A stretch of DNA of 64,000 bases from Vibrio sp. STUT-A11 (GCF_026000435.1 NZ_AP026763.1:2418001-2482000); one strand, 5' to 3'. Positions 16,701 through 26,298 are shown, counted from the first letter of the stretch. Translations and numbers: made by a program. The notes: generated from the sequence alone by a model not told the origin.

Positions 16701-18392
16701 TTATGCGCTCTTCTTCGCAAGCTCTGCATCGTTTTCTTCACGAAGAACACGACGCAGAATTTTACCGACGTTAGTCTTCGGTAATTCTTCACGGAATTCA
16801 ACCAGTTTTGGCACTTTGTATCCCGTTAAATGTTCGCGACAATGCGCAATCACTTCATCTTTGGTTAAGCTTGGATCGCGTTTAACGACATAGATTTTCA
16901 CCAGTTCACCGGAGACATCGTTAGGCTGACCAATCGCTGCAACTTCCAGAACCTTACCATGCAAGGCGACAACATCTTCAATCTCGTTCGGATAAACGTT
17001 GAAGCCAGAGACCAGAATCATGTCTTTTTTACGGTCAACAATATGCAGGAAGCCTTCGGCGTCAAACTTAACAATATCGCCAGTTGATAACCAACCTTCT
17101 GCGTTGATGGTGTCTTTGCTTGCTTCCGGGCGTTGCCAATAACCTTGCATCACCTGAGGACCACGAACCTGAAGCTCACCCGTACCGGTATTTGGCAGAG
17201 CATTGCCCTCTTCATCGACAATACGAACTTCTGTCGAAGGGACCGGCAAACCAATAGACCCATTATATTCAATAAGATCATGCGGGTAAGCCGCCACCAG
17301 AGGAGAACACTCTGTCAGGCCATAGCCTTCTAGCAAATAGCAACCTGTTGTCTTCAACCATTTTTCTGCAACGGCGCGCTGAACAGCCATACCACCACCC
17401 ACTGAAAGGCGCAGATTGCTGAAGTCCAGCTCATGGAAGTCTTCATTGTTCACCAGTGCGTTGAATAGGGTATTCACCCCAGTAATGGCGGTAAATGGAT
17501 ATTTTTGTAGCTCTTTAACAAACCCTGGAATATCACGTGGGTTGGTAATCAGCAGGTTACGTCCACCCATTTCGATAAACAATAAGCAGTTCACGGTTAA
17601 TGCAAATACGTGATACAGCGGCAATGCCGTCACAACCAACTCTCTACCCGGAGTCAGCACCGGGCCATACGCACCTTTCGCCTGCAATACGTTTGCGATC
17701 ATATTGCGATGAGTCAGAATCGCACCTTTCGCTACCCCAGTCGTACCACCGGTGTATTGTAAAAAAGCAATATCATCGCCAGACATAAATGGCTTAACGT
17801 ACTGCAAACGACGACCTTTGTGTAAGGCCTTACGCATTGAAATAGCACCAGGCAAGTTATATTTAGGCACCATACCTTTAACGTATTTCACGACAAAATC
17901 GACAATCGTACCTTTCGCTCGTGGCAGCATCTGCCCAAGGCTGGTCAACACAACATGCTTTACACAAGTGTTCTCAACAATTTGCTCTAACGTATTAGCA
18001 AAGTTAGAAACAATCACGATCGCTGTCGCACCAGAGTCGTTTAGCTGGTGTTCAAGTTCACGAGGAGTGTATAACGGGTTCACGTTTACCGCGATGCAAC
18101 CTGCACGCAAAATACCAAACAGCGCAACTGGGTATTGGAGCAAGTTAGGCATCATCAGAGCAACTCGGTCACCCTTTTTTAGCTTTAACTCATTTTGTAG
18201 GTAAGCGGCAAATGCGCGGCTACGCTCTTCCAGCTTTCGGAAGGTCATAACCGAGCCCATGTTCATAAATGCTGGTTGGTCTGCGTACTTTTGTACAGAC
18301 TGCTCAAACATTTCAACCAAAGACTCATATTGGTCTGGGTTAATGGTTTCAGGTACGTCACTTGGATAACGTGAAAGCCATGGTTTATCCAC
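16701..18392 (-). CDS. fadD: Long-chain-fatty-acid-CoA ligase
   Basis: 563 residues with a GTG start preceded by GAGGAG at 8 bases. It activates long-chain fatty acids to acyl-CoA at the inner membrane for beta-oxidation or lipid synthesis. The ATP loop is YTGGTTGVAKGA, the FACS signature includes GWLSTGDIVKFDAEGFLHIVDRKKDMI, and the catalytic Lys is in TNVGKILRR. Downstream of a hydrolase and slp on the same strand, upstream of rnd. This is the housekeeping FadD type; the ligase dedicated to amphi-enterobactin acylation in V. harveyi (AebG) is a separate gene not seen here. Confidence 0.95.
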   Translation of the reverse strand: MDKPWLSRYPSDVPETINPDQYESLVEMFEQSVQKYADQPAFMNMGSVMTFRKLEERSRAFAAYLQNELKLKKGDRVALMMPNLLQYPVALFGILRAGCIAVNVNPLYTPRELEHQLNDSGATAIVIVSNFANTLEQIVENTCVKHVVLTSLGQMLPRAKGTIVDFVVKYVKGMVPKYNLPGAISMRKALHKGRRLQYVKPFMSGDDIAFLQYTGGTTGVAKGAILTHRNMIANVLQAKGAYGPVLTPGRELVVTALPLYHVFALTVNCLLFIEMGGRNLLITNPRDIPGFVKELQKYPFTAITGVNTLFNALVNNEDFHELDFSNLRLSVGGGMAVQRAVAEKWLKTTGCYLLEGYGLTECSPLVAAYPHDLIEYNGSIGLPVPSTEVRIVDEEGNALPNTGTGELQVRGPQVMQGYWQRPEASKDTINAEGWLSTGDIVKFDAEGFLHIVDRKKDMILVSGFNVYPNEIEDVVALHGKVLEVAAIGQPNDVSGELVKIYVVKRDPSLTKDEVIAHCREHLTGYKVPKLVEFREELPKTNVGKILRRVLREENDAELAKKSA

Positions 18393-18497
18393 GATATTAC
18401 TCCTCGTTCATCGCTGTCTTACGATAACAGCCTTTTTATTTTGAGGGCTATTACAGCACAGCGAAGGTGCTTGAGCACGAAACTCCCAAACACTTGT

Positions 18498-19352
18498 TTA
18501 AATTTTGTTAACTACACCAAGAATTCCGTCTGAAACTTCGAGTATTTGCTCTAAATGACAGTGGTGACCTCCCGAGACAGTGATCACTTGTGGTGAATTC
18601 TGCCCCCAATCAGCTTGACTGGAAGGTAAATTTTGGAATCCTTGGTCGCCCAATACGATCAGGTGTGGGCAACGTATTTGGCTGGTGATTGAGTCCGCAT
18701 GCTCTTGCGCCATTCGGTAAAGCGAAGCGCATTTTAACTTGGGATCATGTCGCCAAAACCAGACGTTTTCACGCTGTACTGTTCCGCGTTCTACGATTGG
18801 CAGAAGCTGTTCAGCGGTCAGCTGGTTGGCTTGCATGCGTAACTTTAGAGCCAGTTCAAAGGAAGATAGGGATCGTTCAGGCTTGTTTTGTTGTCGTTGC
18901 CGACTCAACACGCCATCACGAAGTCTTTGCAAACTATTCGAGGGTTCCTCAGTAAGAGGACCAGCACCTTCGATTTGCACTAACGCTTCGACCTGCTCAG
19001 GAAACGCAGCACTATAGCAACTTGCGACTAAAGCACCAAGTGAATGACCTACTAATACCAGCCTGTTTGGCGATAATTCATCCAATAACTGATATAAGTC
19101 GGCAATATAATCGTGGAAGAGGTAATAATTGTCGGATGATTTGTGGCTGGACAAACCATGCCCAAAGTGATCAATGGCTAATAAATGGAGCGCTGGGTTG
19201 AGCTGATGCATCTGATCCATCAAGGCTTTAAAGCTACCCGCATTGTCTAGCCAACCATGAAGAAAAACGACTGACAAGTCAGCCGTTTTTTCATTACCTA
19301 TTTCAAGGGCTGCCACTGTCCCGGCAGCAAGTCTAAATCGACGCTCATGCAT
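18498..19352 (-). CDS. Alpha/beta-hydrolase fold protein
   Basis: 284 residues. The oxyanion motif FLHGWLDNAGSF is near 29-40, the nucleophile elbow LVGHSLGALVA near 104, and a C-terminal catalytic His is likely in SGGHHCHLEQI. This fits a serine esterase or lipase of the HGGXW-less alpha/beta class. Substrate unknown. It follows slp by only 6 bases and precedes fadD by about 105 bases, so a link to lipid turnover is possible but inferred. Confidence 0.85.
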   Translation of the reverse strand: MHERRFRLAAGTVAALEIGNEKTADLSVVFLHGWLDNAGSFKALMDQMHQLNPALHLLAIDHFGHGLSSHKSSDNYYLFHDYIADLYQLLDELSPNRLVLVGHSLGALVASCYSAAFPEQVEALVQIEGAGPLTEEPSNSLQRLRDGVLSRQRQQNKPERSLSSFELALKLRMQANQLTAEQLLPIVERGTVQRENVWFWRHDPKLKCASLYRMAQEHADSITSQIRCPHLIVLGDQGFQNLPSSQADWGQNSPQVITVSGGHHCHLEQILEVSDGILGVVNKI

Positions 19353-19358
19353 GGCAGA

Positions 19359-19916
19359 TTATTTAACCTGTTTGATGACTCTGCCATCTTGCGAGAAATC
19401 ATGACGCAACATACGGCAGTTAATAGAATAACAAGGGTAGAAATAACTCGTTGTATCGTACGTTCGGACTCGCTCTTCTATCGTCCATAAGCGGTAGCCC
19501 TGACCTTTAATCAGCGGGAAGATGTATTCATGCTCGCCAATTTTTCCTGCTTCTTCTCCCGCACTCTTACCAACCACTGTTACTAAACGCCCCTGGCTAA
19601 ATGCCACCGGCTCTAAATAACCATCGAAGTAAACCGCGAAACGGCCATCAGGCTCCTCACTAATATCAGGCTTACCAGACTCGCTGATAGGTAGGTTGGC
19701 TATTTCAACACGTGTTTTGTCTTTGAAGTTGTCAACTTTCGCAATGATACCCCCAAGACGAACATCTTGGCTTGCCATCCCTTCAGACTCAGCAAAGGTT
19801 TTATAATCTGTTAATACTTGTTCAGTGCTCGCATTCAACTCTTCAGGGAGAGAGCTGCATGCTGACAGCCCAACCACGGCAAACAAAGCCAGGAGAATTT
19901 GTTGAGATAAGGTCAT
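19359..19916 (-). CDS. slp: Slp-family outer membrane lipoprotein
   Basis: 185 residues with a lipoprotein signal MTLSQQILLALFAVVGLSAC (lipid-modified Cys20). The body matches the Slp (starvation-inducible lipoprotein) family, including VRLGGIIAKVDNFKDKTRVE, GRFAVYFDGYLEP and RLVTVVGKSAGEE. Its molecular role is unknown in the family. It lies upstream of the alpha/beta hydrolase by 6 bases, so the two are probably translated from one message. Confidence 0.88.
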   Translation of the reverse strand: MTLSQQILLALFAVVGLSACSSLPEELNASTEQVLTDYKTFAESEGMASQDVRLGGIIAKVDNFKDKTRVEIANLPISESGKPDISEEPDGRFAVYFDGYLEPVAFSQGRLVTVVGKSAGEEAGKIGEHEYIFPLIKGQGYRLWTIEERVRTYDTTSYFYPCYSINCRMLRHDFSQDGRVIKQVK

Positions 19917-19963
19917 AAATCACCATCTAAATCTACTGCTGTTAAGCGAAACCGCTCCGCCTT

Positions 19964-20269
19964 TTACACATAAATATCGACACCAAGTAATTGAGCCAGT
20001 TCCTCTTTTTTTGCTCGATTCATGACATCCATGTACTGTTCCATCGCTTTTCGTGCATTTCCTTCAGGAAGATCGTACTGCACTTGAGCACGGTGAATCT
20101 GGGCTTCATCCACTTGTTTTATGGAATGAGCGACTGCATCGGCAATCTTAGAAGGTTGGCCTACCGACGGTTGTGCCTGAGTCTTTTTTAGCTGGTTCTT
20201 TTTACTGACTTTATTAGCGCGGTTTGCCCCTGTCACCAGCGAGGGAGGTAAACCATGAATTGATGCCAT
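19964..20269 (-). CDS. Small conserved-looking protein of unknown function
   Basis: 101 residues, not recognised as a named family. The N-terminal half is Lys/Gln-rich and probably disordered (KVSKKNQLKKTQAQ). The C-terminal half is predicted helical and ends AQLLGVDIYV. No signal peptide, membrane segment or cysteine is visible. It reads with tsaB upstream and slp downstream, each with a modest gap. The dense strand-consistent placement and reasonable codon use argue it is real. Confidence 0.65.
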   Translation of the reverse strand: MASIHGLPPSLVTGANRANKVSKKNQLKKTQAQPSVGQPSKIADAVAHSIKQVDEAQIHRAQVQYDLPEGNARKAMEQYMDVMNRAKKEELAQLLGVDIYV

Positions 20270-20281
20270 AACACTCCATAA

Positions 20282-20308
20282 AAAAGCGGGGCAACAACCG
20301 CCCCGCTC
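20282..20308 (-). terminator. Terminator after tsaB
   Basis: On the minus strand AGCGGGGC and GCCCCGCT form an 8-bp stem followed by TTTTT, 18 bases beyond the tsaB stop. Confidence 0.8.
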
Positions 20309-20325
20309 TTATTTCATTTTTTCGA

Positions 20326-21027
20326 TTACTCGCGGCCCGGAAGTTTCTTCCAGGTCACGTTATCACGCAGATAAACCGGGCTCGACTCTTCAACTGGAAC
20401 CGTGTTGCCTTTTGCTAACTCTTGCTTAGCCAGAATCACGATGTCTTGTGAGTCTGGATAAAGTACGTCACTTGAAGTCATACTGAATGGCAAATTAGCC
20501 AGCTCTTCCTGATAAGCCCCCCAACCGGTACCTGCCGTTGTCCAGATTTTATCGTCGGCTTGAGCTTCTTCAACCAGACGCGCTGGCGGAATAACACACT
20601 CTTCATCCACACCGGCCCATTCACCATTTTCTTGGCGAGAATAACGCGCCCAGTACACTTCACTCATGCGTGCATCAATCGCAACGGCAACATCCGTCGA
20701 ACCATGCAGACGGTAGCTTGCTTGTGCCATCGCAGCGAGTGTTGACACACCAATCATCGGCAATTCAGCGCCAAATGCTAAACCTTGTGCAATGCCGATA
20801 CCGATACGTACACCTGTGAAACTACCCGGACCACGGCCAAATGCAAGTGCGTCCAGTTCTTGTAGAGTCAAACCCGCTTCTTTCAACACTTCGTCAACCA
20901 TAGGCAAGACTTTCTTGGTGTGATCGCGCGGTGCTACTTCGCTGCGTGAAATCACTTGGTCATTAACCAGTAGCGCAACTGAACAGTTTTCAGTTGCTGT
21001 ATCGATGGCAAGAATTTTTGCGCTCAT
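20326..21027 (-). CDS. tsaB: tRNA threonylcarbamoyladenosine biosynthesis protein TsaB
   Basis: 233 residues (YeaZ). The ASKHA fold start is ILAIDTATENCSVAL, with the diagnostic FGRGPGSFTGVRIG near 68-81. TsaB lacks catalytic activity itself. It forms the complex with TsaD and TsaE that transfers threonylcarbamoyl to A37 of ANN-reading tRNAs. It lies 57 bases downstream of yoaA on the same strand, a common arrangement, and is followed by a terminator. Confidence 0.95.
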   Translation of the reverse strand: MSAKILAIDTATENCSVALLVNDQVISRSEVAPRDHTKKVLPMVDEVLKEAGLTLQELDALAFGRGPGSFTGVRIGIGIAQGLAFGAELPMIGVSTLAAMAQASYRLHGSTDVAVAIDARMSEVYWARYSRQENGEWAGVDEECVIPPARLVEEAQADDKIWTTAGTGWGAYQEELANLPFSMTSSDVLYPDSQDIVILAKQELAKGNTVPVEESSPVYLRDNVTWKKLPGRE

Positions 21028-21084
21028 TTAACTCTCTACAACTCTATTTGATTTGGTTAGGCCACAATGCTCGTCTGTGACCGA

Positions 21085-22995
21085 CTACTCTGCTTTAAGA
21101 AAAGCTTTGATTCGTTCTAAATCTCGTGTTCTTGGAATCGGCGGTAAACTTCCCAAGAAGGTGCCACCATAATCTCGGGTCACCAAGCGATTATCACAAA
21201 TGATCAATGCTCCATGATCTTTCTGATCCCTAATCAAGCGTCCTACGCCCTGCTTTAACGTAATCACCGCATCTGGAATTTGCACTTCAGCAAAAGGCTC
21301 TCCACCACGCAGTCGACAATCTTCGATTCGGGCTTTGAGGAGCGGGTCATCAGGGGCGGTAAACGGTAATTTGTCGATGATAACACAGCTCAGCGCATCA
21401 CCTCTAACATCGATCCCTTCCCAAAACGCACCCGTTGCCACCAGCAACGCATTTCCGAGTTCCATAAACTCTGCCAAAGTTTTTTGTTTACTCATTTCAC
21501 CTTGCATCAGAACAGGCAAATCCAGTTTTTCACGGAACTGTTCACCCAACTCACGCATCATGCTGTGAGAGGTACAAAGAAAGAAGCAGCGTCCCTGGTT
21601 CTCTTCAATGACTGGCGCTAACATTCTCACTAGTTTATCCGCCAACCCCGGACTGTTTGGTTCTGGTAAATAACGAGGTACACATAAGCGCGCTTGTTTT
21701 TCATAATCAAACGGCGATGGCAACGAAAACTGCTGCTTGGGTTTTAAGCCTAAGCGGTCGGTAAAGTGTTTAAAATCCCCCGATACCGCCAAAGTTGCGG
21801 AGGTAAAAATCCAAGCACCCTGCTTAATTTCAATTTGCTCATGGAATTTATCAGCAACGGAAAGCGGTGTAATGTGTAACGCAAAATGCCGTGGTGAGGT
21901 GTCATACCAATAGGAATAACCGGTGATGTCGACATCACATACACGGTCAATTCGACCTTTAATCAAATTAGCCCGTTCAAATGCAGCATCCAGCAGTTGG
22001 CTGCGGCCTAAAGCAATTTTGAGAACATCAATGGCAAGATCGAGACTGTCGGTTAGCCGAACCAATTCACGCTTGATGGATTCCGACTGCATCGCTTCTC
22101 GCCAGTTACCACGAAAGCCTGGCTCGCCAAGAACAATACGCATATCCATGGCACTTTGCAGTAACTTATCCCCTACCTTTTGTAATTGACGCATGTCTTT
22201 CGCTTCGGTTCGGTAAGCGATTTCAATGTCTTTAGCTAAATCATGAATTTGACGGCTAGAGACCGTCTGGCCAAAATATTCACTGGCAATGTCGGGTAAC
22301 TGATGCGCCTCATCGAAAATGAACACGTCCGCCTCTGGGATTAACTCACCAAAGCCAGTTTCTTTAATCGCAAGGTCAGCAAGAAACAGGTGATGGTTCA
22401 CCACCACAACATCGGAGTCCATAGCACGTTTACGCGCTTTCAGTACAAAACAGTCGGTATAGCTTGGGCATTCTTTGCCCAAACAATTGTCATTCGTCGA
22501 CGTAATCGTTGGAATGATCATGCTGTCTTCCGGCAAATCTTCACAGTCACCTAAGTCACCGGTTTTGGTTTCGGAAGACCACGATCTTACCTTAACTAAT
22601 TGAGTCAGCAACGTTGGGTCGGACTCATTGGTGTGGCTTTCCACCATCTGACGGCTAAGGCGATCCAGGCAAAGGTAATTGGAGCGCCCTTTCAACAGCG
22701 CTACCTGACCATAAAAACCAAGCGCATTCACCATCAGTGGTAAATCTCGATGGTACAGCTGCTCTTGCAAGTTTTTAGAACCAGTACTTATGATGACTTT
22801 CTTACCGCTAAGCAGAGCTGGAACTAGGTAAGCAAAAGTTTTGCCTGTCCCTGTCCCGGCTTCCACCACCAGTTGACTTTGATCTTTGATCGCACTACTG
22901 ACGGCTTCTGCCATATCAATTTGTGGCTGACGAGCCTGAAAGCCAGGTATGGCCTTACCTAAAGCGCCCTCAGAGGAGAATGTTTTTGCGATCAT
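21085..22995 (-). CDS. yoaA: ATP-dependent DNA helicase YoaA (DinG/XPD family)
   Basis: 636 residues, the YoaA length. Walker A is EAGTGTGKTFAYL near 41-53, Walker B is the DEAH box FDEAHQLPD near 225, and the late motif is ITLKQGVGRLIRDQKDHG. The iron-sulphur cluster cysteines lie in a CLDRLS...GDCED...CLGKECPSYTDC pattern around 108-180, as in XPD-type 5'-3' helicases. In E. coli YoaA acts with HolC to repair replication-fork damage. It is divergent from purU. Confidence 0.94.
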   Translation of the reverse strand: MIAKTFSSEGALGKAIPGFQARQPQIDMAEAVSSAIKDQSQLVVEAGTGTGKTFAYLVPALLSGKKVIISTGSKNLQEQLYHRDLPLMVNALGFYGQVALLKGRSNYLCLDRLSRQMVESHTNESDPTLLTQLVKVRSWSSETKTGDLGDCEDLPEDSMIIPTITSTNDNCLGKECPSYTDCFVLKARKRAMDSDVVVVNHHLFLADLAIKETGFGELIPEADVFIFDEAHQLPDIASEYFGQTVSSRQIHDLAKDIEIAYRTEAKDMRQLQKVGDKLLQSAMDMRIVLGEPGFRGNWREAMQSESIKRELVRLTDSLDLAIDVLKIALGRSQLLDAAFERANLIKGRIDRVCDVDITGYSYWYDTSPRHFALHITPLSVADKFHEQIEIKQGAWIFTSATLAVSGDFKHFTDRLGLKPKQQFSLPSPFDYEKQARLCVPRYLPEPNSPGLADKLVRMLAPVIEENQGRCFFLCTSHSMMRELGEQFREKLDLPVLMQGEMSKQKTLAEFMELGNALLVATGAFWEGIDVRGDALSCVIIDKLPFTAPDDPLLKARIEDCRLRGGEPFAEVQIPDAVITLKQGVGRLIRDQKDHGALIICDNRLVTRDYGGTFLGSLPPIPRTRDLERIKAFLKAE

Positions 22996-23211
22996 GACTG
23001 ATATTTTGTTGGGAAAATTGACGAAAGTATATCAGACGATCAAGAGTAACATCAGCCTACAATATGACCCTCTAATTACTCATCGTTGATATTTTGTTGA
23101 AACCAGTCGAAGAATAGATTATTTATGGTGGAACATTGCAGTACGGTTGGTCCCTGTAGGCCAACACATTTTTCGTACGCTTCATTTTTATTGCATGGAA
23201 GTCCCCAGTTT

Positions 23212-24045
23212 ATGGAAAAGAAAACCCTGTTAACCCATTGTTCTGACGCTCCGGGTTTAATCTCAAAAATCACTAACATTTGTTACAAACATCAACTCAA
23301 TATCATTCACAACAATGAGTTTGTTGATAATACCAGCGGGCACTTTTTCATGCGAACGGAGTTGGAAGGTTACTTCAACGATCAAACGCTTCTCGCTGAT
23401 TTGGATCAAGCGTTGCCAACCGGTGCAAAACGCACACTGGTTAGCTCTCGCCGCAAGCGCATCGTCATTTTAGTAACAAAGGAAGCCCACTGTCTGGGCG
23501 ATATACTGATGAAAAATTACGATGGTGGCTTAGATGTTGAAATAGCGGCGGTCATTGGTAACTACGACAAACTGCAAACGTTGACTGAGCGATTTGATAT
23601 TCCTTATCACTATGTGACGCATGAGGATCTCAGCCGTGAAGAGCACGAACAAAAAATGCTCGAAGTCATCGACCAATACGATGCAGACTACATTGTACTC
23701 GCGAAGTACATGCGTGTATTAACGCCATCATTTGTTGAGAAATATCACCACAAGATCATCAACATTCACCACAGCTTCTTACCAGCGTTTATTGGGGCGA
23801 AACCTTACCAGCAAGCGTATGACCGTGGGGTGAAGATCATCGGTGCTACGGCGCACTTTGTGACCAATGATTTGGACGAAGGCCCGATCATCAAACAGGA
23901 TGTCATTCCCGTTGACCACAACTTTAGTGCACAGGATATGGCACAAGCCGGTCGTGATGTAGAGAAGAACGTCTTAAGTAAAGCACTTAATAAGGTGCTC
24001 AATGACCACGTTTTTGTTTACGGTAATAAGACGGTGATTTTGTAA
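23212..24045 (+). CDS. purU: Formyltetrahydrofolate deformylase
   Basis: 277 residues from the ATG at 23212, close to E. coli PurU (280). The open frame reaches 23125 but the extra 29 residues have no counterpart, and GGAAG sits before the chosen ATG. The N-terminal ACT domain reads LLTHCSDAPGLISKITNICY. The C-terminal hydrolase domain has the catalytic set in NIHHSFLPAFIGAKPY with His and downstream DEGPII and Asp. It releases formate from 10-formyl-tetrahydrofolate, balancing the folate pool and feeding PurT. With folD it makes two one-carbon genes in the window. Confidence 0.95.
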   Translation: MEKKTLLTHCSDAPGLISKITNICYKHQLNIIHNNEFVDNTSGHFFMRTELEGYFNDQTLLADLDQALPTGAKRTLVSSRRKRIVILVTKEAHCLGDILMKNYDGGLDVEIAAVIGNYDKLQTLTERFDIPYHYVTHEDLSREEHEQKMLEVIDQYDADYIVLAKYMRVLTPSFVEKYHHKIINIHHSFLPAFIGAKPYQQAYDRGVKIIGATAHFVTNDLDEGPIIKQDVIPVDHNFSAQDMAQAGRDVEKNVLSKALNKVLNDHVFVYGNKTVIL

Positions 24046-24077
24046 TCGCGTCTTCCGTCACATACAAAACGTCGCAG

Positions 24078-24107
24078 AAACCCGCCTCATCGGCGGGTTT
24101 TGTTTTT
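24078..24107 (+). terminator. Terminator after purU
   Basis: AAACCCGCC and GGCGGGTTT form a 9-bp stem with a 5-base loop followed by TGTTTTTT. Confidence 0.9.
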
Positions 24108-24251
24108 TCAACTTAATCTAGAAATTTAAACATCACAACTAAGTGATCTGCATCGAAATTTTTCCATTTGCTACAATCATTTACCTCATGAATAATTTGG
24201 CTAACCATCTAACCTCCTTATAATAAACCAATTCAATAATAAGGAGTTAAA

Positions 24252-25874
24252 ATGAAAAAAACGTTAGTGGCTTTTCTGGTTGGGCTGACTTTACCTGCAA
24301 CCGCAATCGCAGATGCCCTTGAGCCTGCTCAGAATGATGTATCCACACGAATTATTGGCGGAGAGCCCGCCAATACCACAGACTGGAAATTTATTGCTTC
24401 TCTGGTACGTAAAGAAAAGCCAGCTTCCATTGGACACTTCTGTGGCGGTAGTTTCCTCGGCGGAAAATACGTATTGACCGCAGCGCACTGTGTTGAAGAA
24501 ACCAATGCGGGCGATATCGATATCGTGCTTGGCCTTTATGACCAAACAAACGAGTCTCAAGCGCAGCGTATTTCAGTTAAGAATATCTACACGCATACCG
24601 AATATGATAGCAAGACCCTTAACAACGATATCGCCCTTATCGAATTAGACCAAAGTGTCGATGGCGCGACTATTGAGCTCGCAACCACGACGGTGTTAGA
24701 TAGTATCCGAGCAGGAAATAAGGTTCATGCAGCTGGCTGGGGCAACACCTCGACTACAGAGAGAGTATTCCCAACCGTACTCCAGCAAGTTGAACTGGAA
24801 TATGTAGACCGAGGTACATGCCAAAACCTGCAGGGGGATTATTCCAACGTGTCAGATGATGGAATTTGCGCTGGATATTCCTCGGGAGGGAAAGACACCT
24901 GCCAGGGGGATAGCGGCGGACCTCTGATCGTCGATGACAACGGCATTAATAAGCTATTGGGTGTGGTTAGTTGGGGCGCGGGATGTGCTCAGCCTAATGC
25001 TTACGGGGTTTACGCCAACGTGGCCCACTTTCAGCACAACGGCTGGATAGATAGCCATCGTAATACCATCAGCTATACCCAATATCGCAATCTTCATCTG
25101 GTTGAGAGAAAAGCTCAACAGGAAAGCTTTACCATTCGTAATGACGAGGCAGATTCTCCACTAAACATCACTGGTATTACTCTATCAAGTGGACTCACAA
25201 TCACCGAAAATACTTGTGAAGAGACCCTGAGTCCTTCTGAAAGTTGCCAAATTACGGTGGGTTACTACCCTAGCTATTCGGGTTCCGAGGAAACGATTGA
25301 AGTCACCACCGATCACCCGAAACTACCTAAGCTTTCGACTACCTTTGAATATATAGGTGTTGATAAAGCCAGCGATTCGCTAAGCAGTGCCATTCCGCTG
25401 ACAGGTGTTAATGTCTATACCAATAACTACGCTTGGACAGCCGAAAATGGTGAACTTCACTCTGCAGATATGGGCGCTGCTACTGGTGAGTCTATCTTGT
25501 ACCTCACCGATCTGCCTAAAGGCAAACTGACGATGGATCTAAAAGTGTTATCCGATGGCTTTGACTATTTTGTCGTCTATATTAATGGTCAAATGTATGA
25601 TTACACCAACCAGCTTCTAGATTACACCGAGGTTTCAGCCGATCTTTACAGAACGTCAAATACGGTCATGTTTGCTTATCTTAAAAACTACGCAGAGACT
25701 GGTGGTTATGACGCACAAGCGAATATTCGCAATATTAAAATGTCAGTTAGCGCAGAGAGCAATAACGACAACGATAATAGTGTAAATAGCAAATCCAGCT
25801 CAGGTGGCAGTTTTTCTATTGGTCTGTTGATGCTGCTGGCTGCTGGCTCATTCCTTCGCCGAAAAAAAGGATAA
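24252..25874 (+). CDS. Secreted trypsin-like serine protease with GlyGly-CTERM tail (VesB/VesC-like)
   Basis: 540 residues. Signal peptide 1-20, short propeptide to Arg33, activation site R-IIGG (33-37). The S1 protease domain has the triad His79 (TAAHC), Asp126 (NNDIAL) and Ser221 (CQGDSGGP). Asp215, six residues before the Ser, predicts trypsin-like cleavage after Arg/Lys. After about 265 comes an Ig-like or beta-rich region, then a C-terminal SSGGSFSIGLLMLLAAGSFLRRKKG. This last is the GlyGly-CTERM signal cut by rhombosortase after type II secretion, so the enzyme is likely surface-attached or released. AAGGAG lies 6 bases before the ATG. A small lipoprotein gene follows after 4 bases. Confidence 0.93.
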   Translation: MKKTLVAFLVGLTLPATAIADALEPAQNDVSTRIIGGEPANTTDWKFIASLVRKEKPASIGHFCGGSFLGGKYVLTAAHCVEETNAGDIDIVLGLYDQTNESQAQRISVKNIYTHTEYDSKTLNNDIALIELDQSVDGATIELATTTVLDSIRAGNKVHAAGWGNTSTTERVFPTVLQQVELEYVDRGTCQNLQGDYSNVSDDGICAGYSSGGKDTCQGDSGGPLIVDDNGINKLLGVVSWGAGCAQPNAYGVYANVAHFQHNGWIDSHRNTISYTQYRNLHLVERKAQQESFTIRNDEADSPLNITGITLSSGLTITENTCEETLSPSESCQITVGYYPSYSGSEETIEVTTDHPKLPKLSTTFEYIGVDKASDSLSSAIPLTGVNVYTNNYAWTAENGELHSADMGAATGESILYLTDLPKGKLTMDLKVLSDGFDYFVVYINGQMYDYTNQLLDYTEVSADLYRTSNTVMFAYLKNYAETGGYDAQANIRNIKMSVSAESNNDNDNSVNSKSSSGGSFSIGLLMLLAAGSFLRRKKG

Positions 25875-25878
25875 TCAG

Positions 25879-26250
25879 ATGATACGTGCATTCAAGACAG
25901 TACTGCTTGGTTTGAGCTCTATCAGCTTAGCCGCTTGCTCGGCGAATGCAGAGCTACAGAAAAGCCCGGCTCCTAAGCCTCAGGCGATGATGGTGGAAGC
26001 TTACCGAACGAGTGAAAATACGATTTCATTTATCGCCGAGTCTACCGGCTGCAGTCAAAACGAGGACTTTAGCCTGAAAGTAGAGCAAAGCTCGCGTTCA
26101 GAGGTTCTAGTCACCATCGTTAGAGACAAAGTGGATCATTGTAAACGAATGCCGTTTGCCAAAACCTTCACACTGCCTCTGGGTAAAGAGTTGCAAGGCA
26201 AAAAACTTTCCATCACAAACCCAACAAGCAAGTCGCTGACTAAACAGTGA
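25879..26250 (+). CDS. Small lipoprotein of unknown function downstream of the protease
   Basis: 123 residues, not recognised as a named family. The N-terminus ends in the lipobox SLAAC (Cys20), so it should be lipid-anchored. The body has a pair of cysteines (STGCSQNED and DHCKRM) that could form a disulphide, and a repeated Thr/Ser-Lys end. Only 4 bases separate it from the protease gene and a terminator follows, so the two form one transcript. A chaperone, inhibitor or accessory role towards the protease is a possibility only. Confidence 0.75.
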   Translation: MIRAFKTVLLGLSSISLAACSANAELQKSPAPKPQAMMVEAYRTSENTISFIAESTGCSQNEDFSLKVEQSSRSEVLVTIVRDKVDHCKRMPFAKTFTLPLGKELQGKKLSITNPTSKSLTKQ

Positions 26251-26260
26251 TTAGCTTATT

Positions 26261-26285
26261 AAAAGGGAGTCTCGGCTCCCTTTTC
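26261..26285 (+). terminator. Terminator after the protease-lipoprotein pair
   Basis: AAAAGGGAG and CTCCCTTTT form a 9-bp stem, 10 bases past the stop; usable from both strands since yecM converges. Confidence 0.85.
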
Positions 26286-26298
26286 ACTTTCTCGTTTT

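Noticed and set aside
23125..23211. N-terminal extension of purU
   Set aside because: The extra 29 residues do not resemble the PurU start; the ATG at 23212 gives the normal family length.
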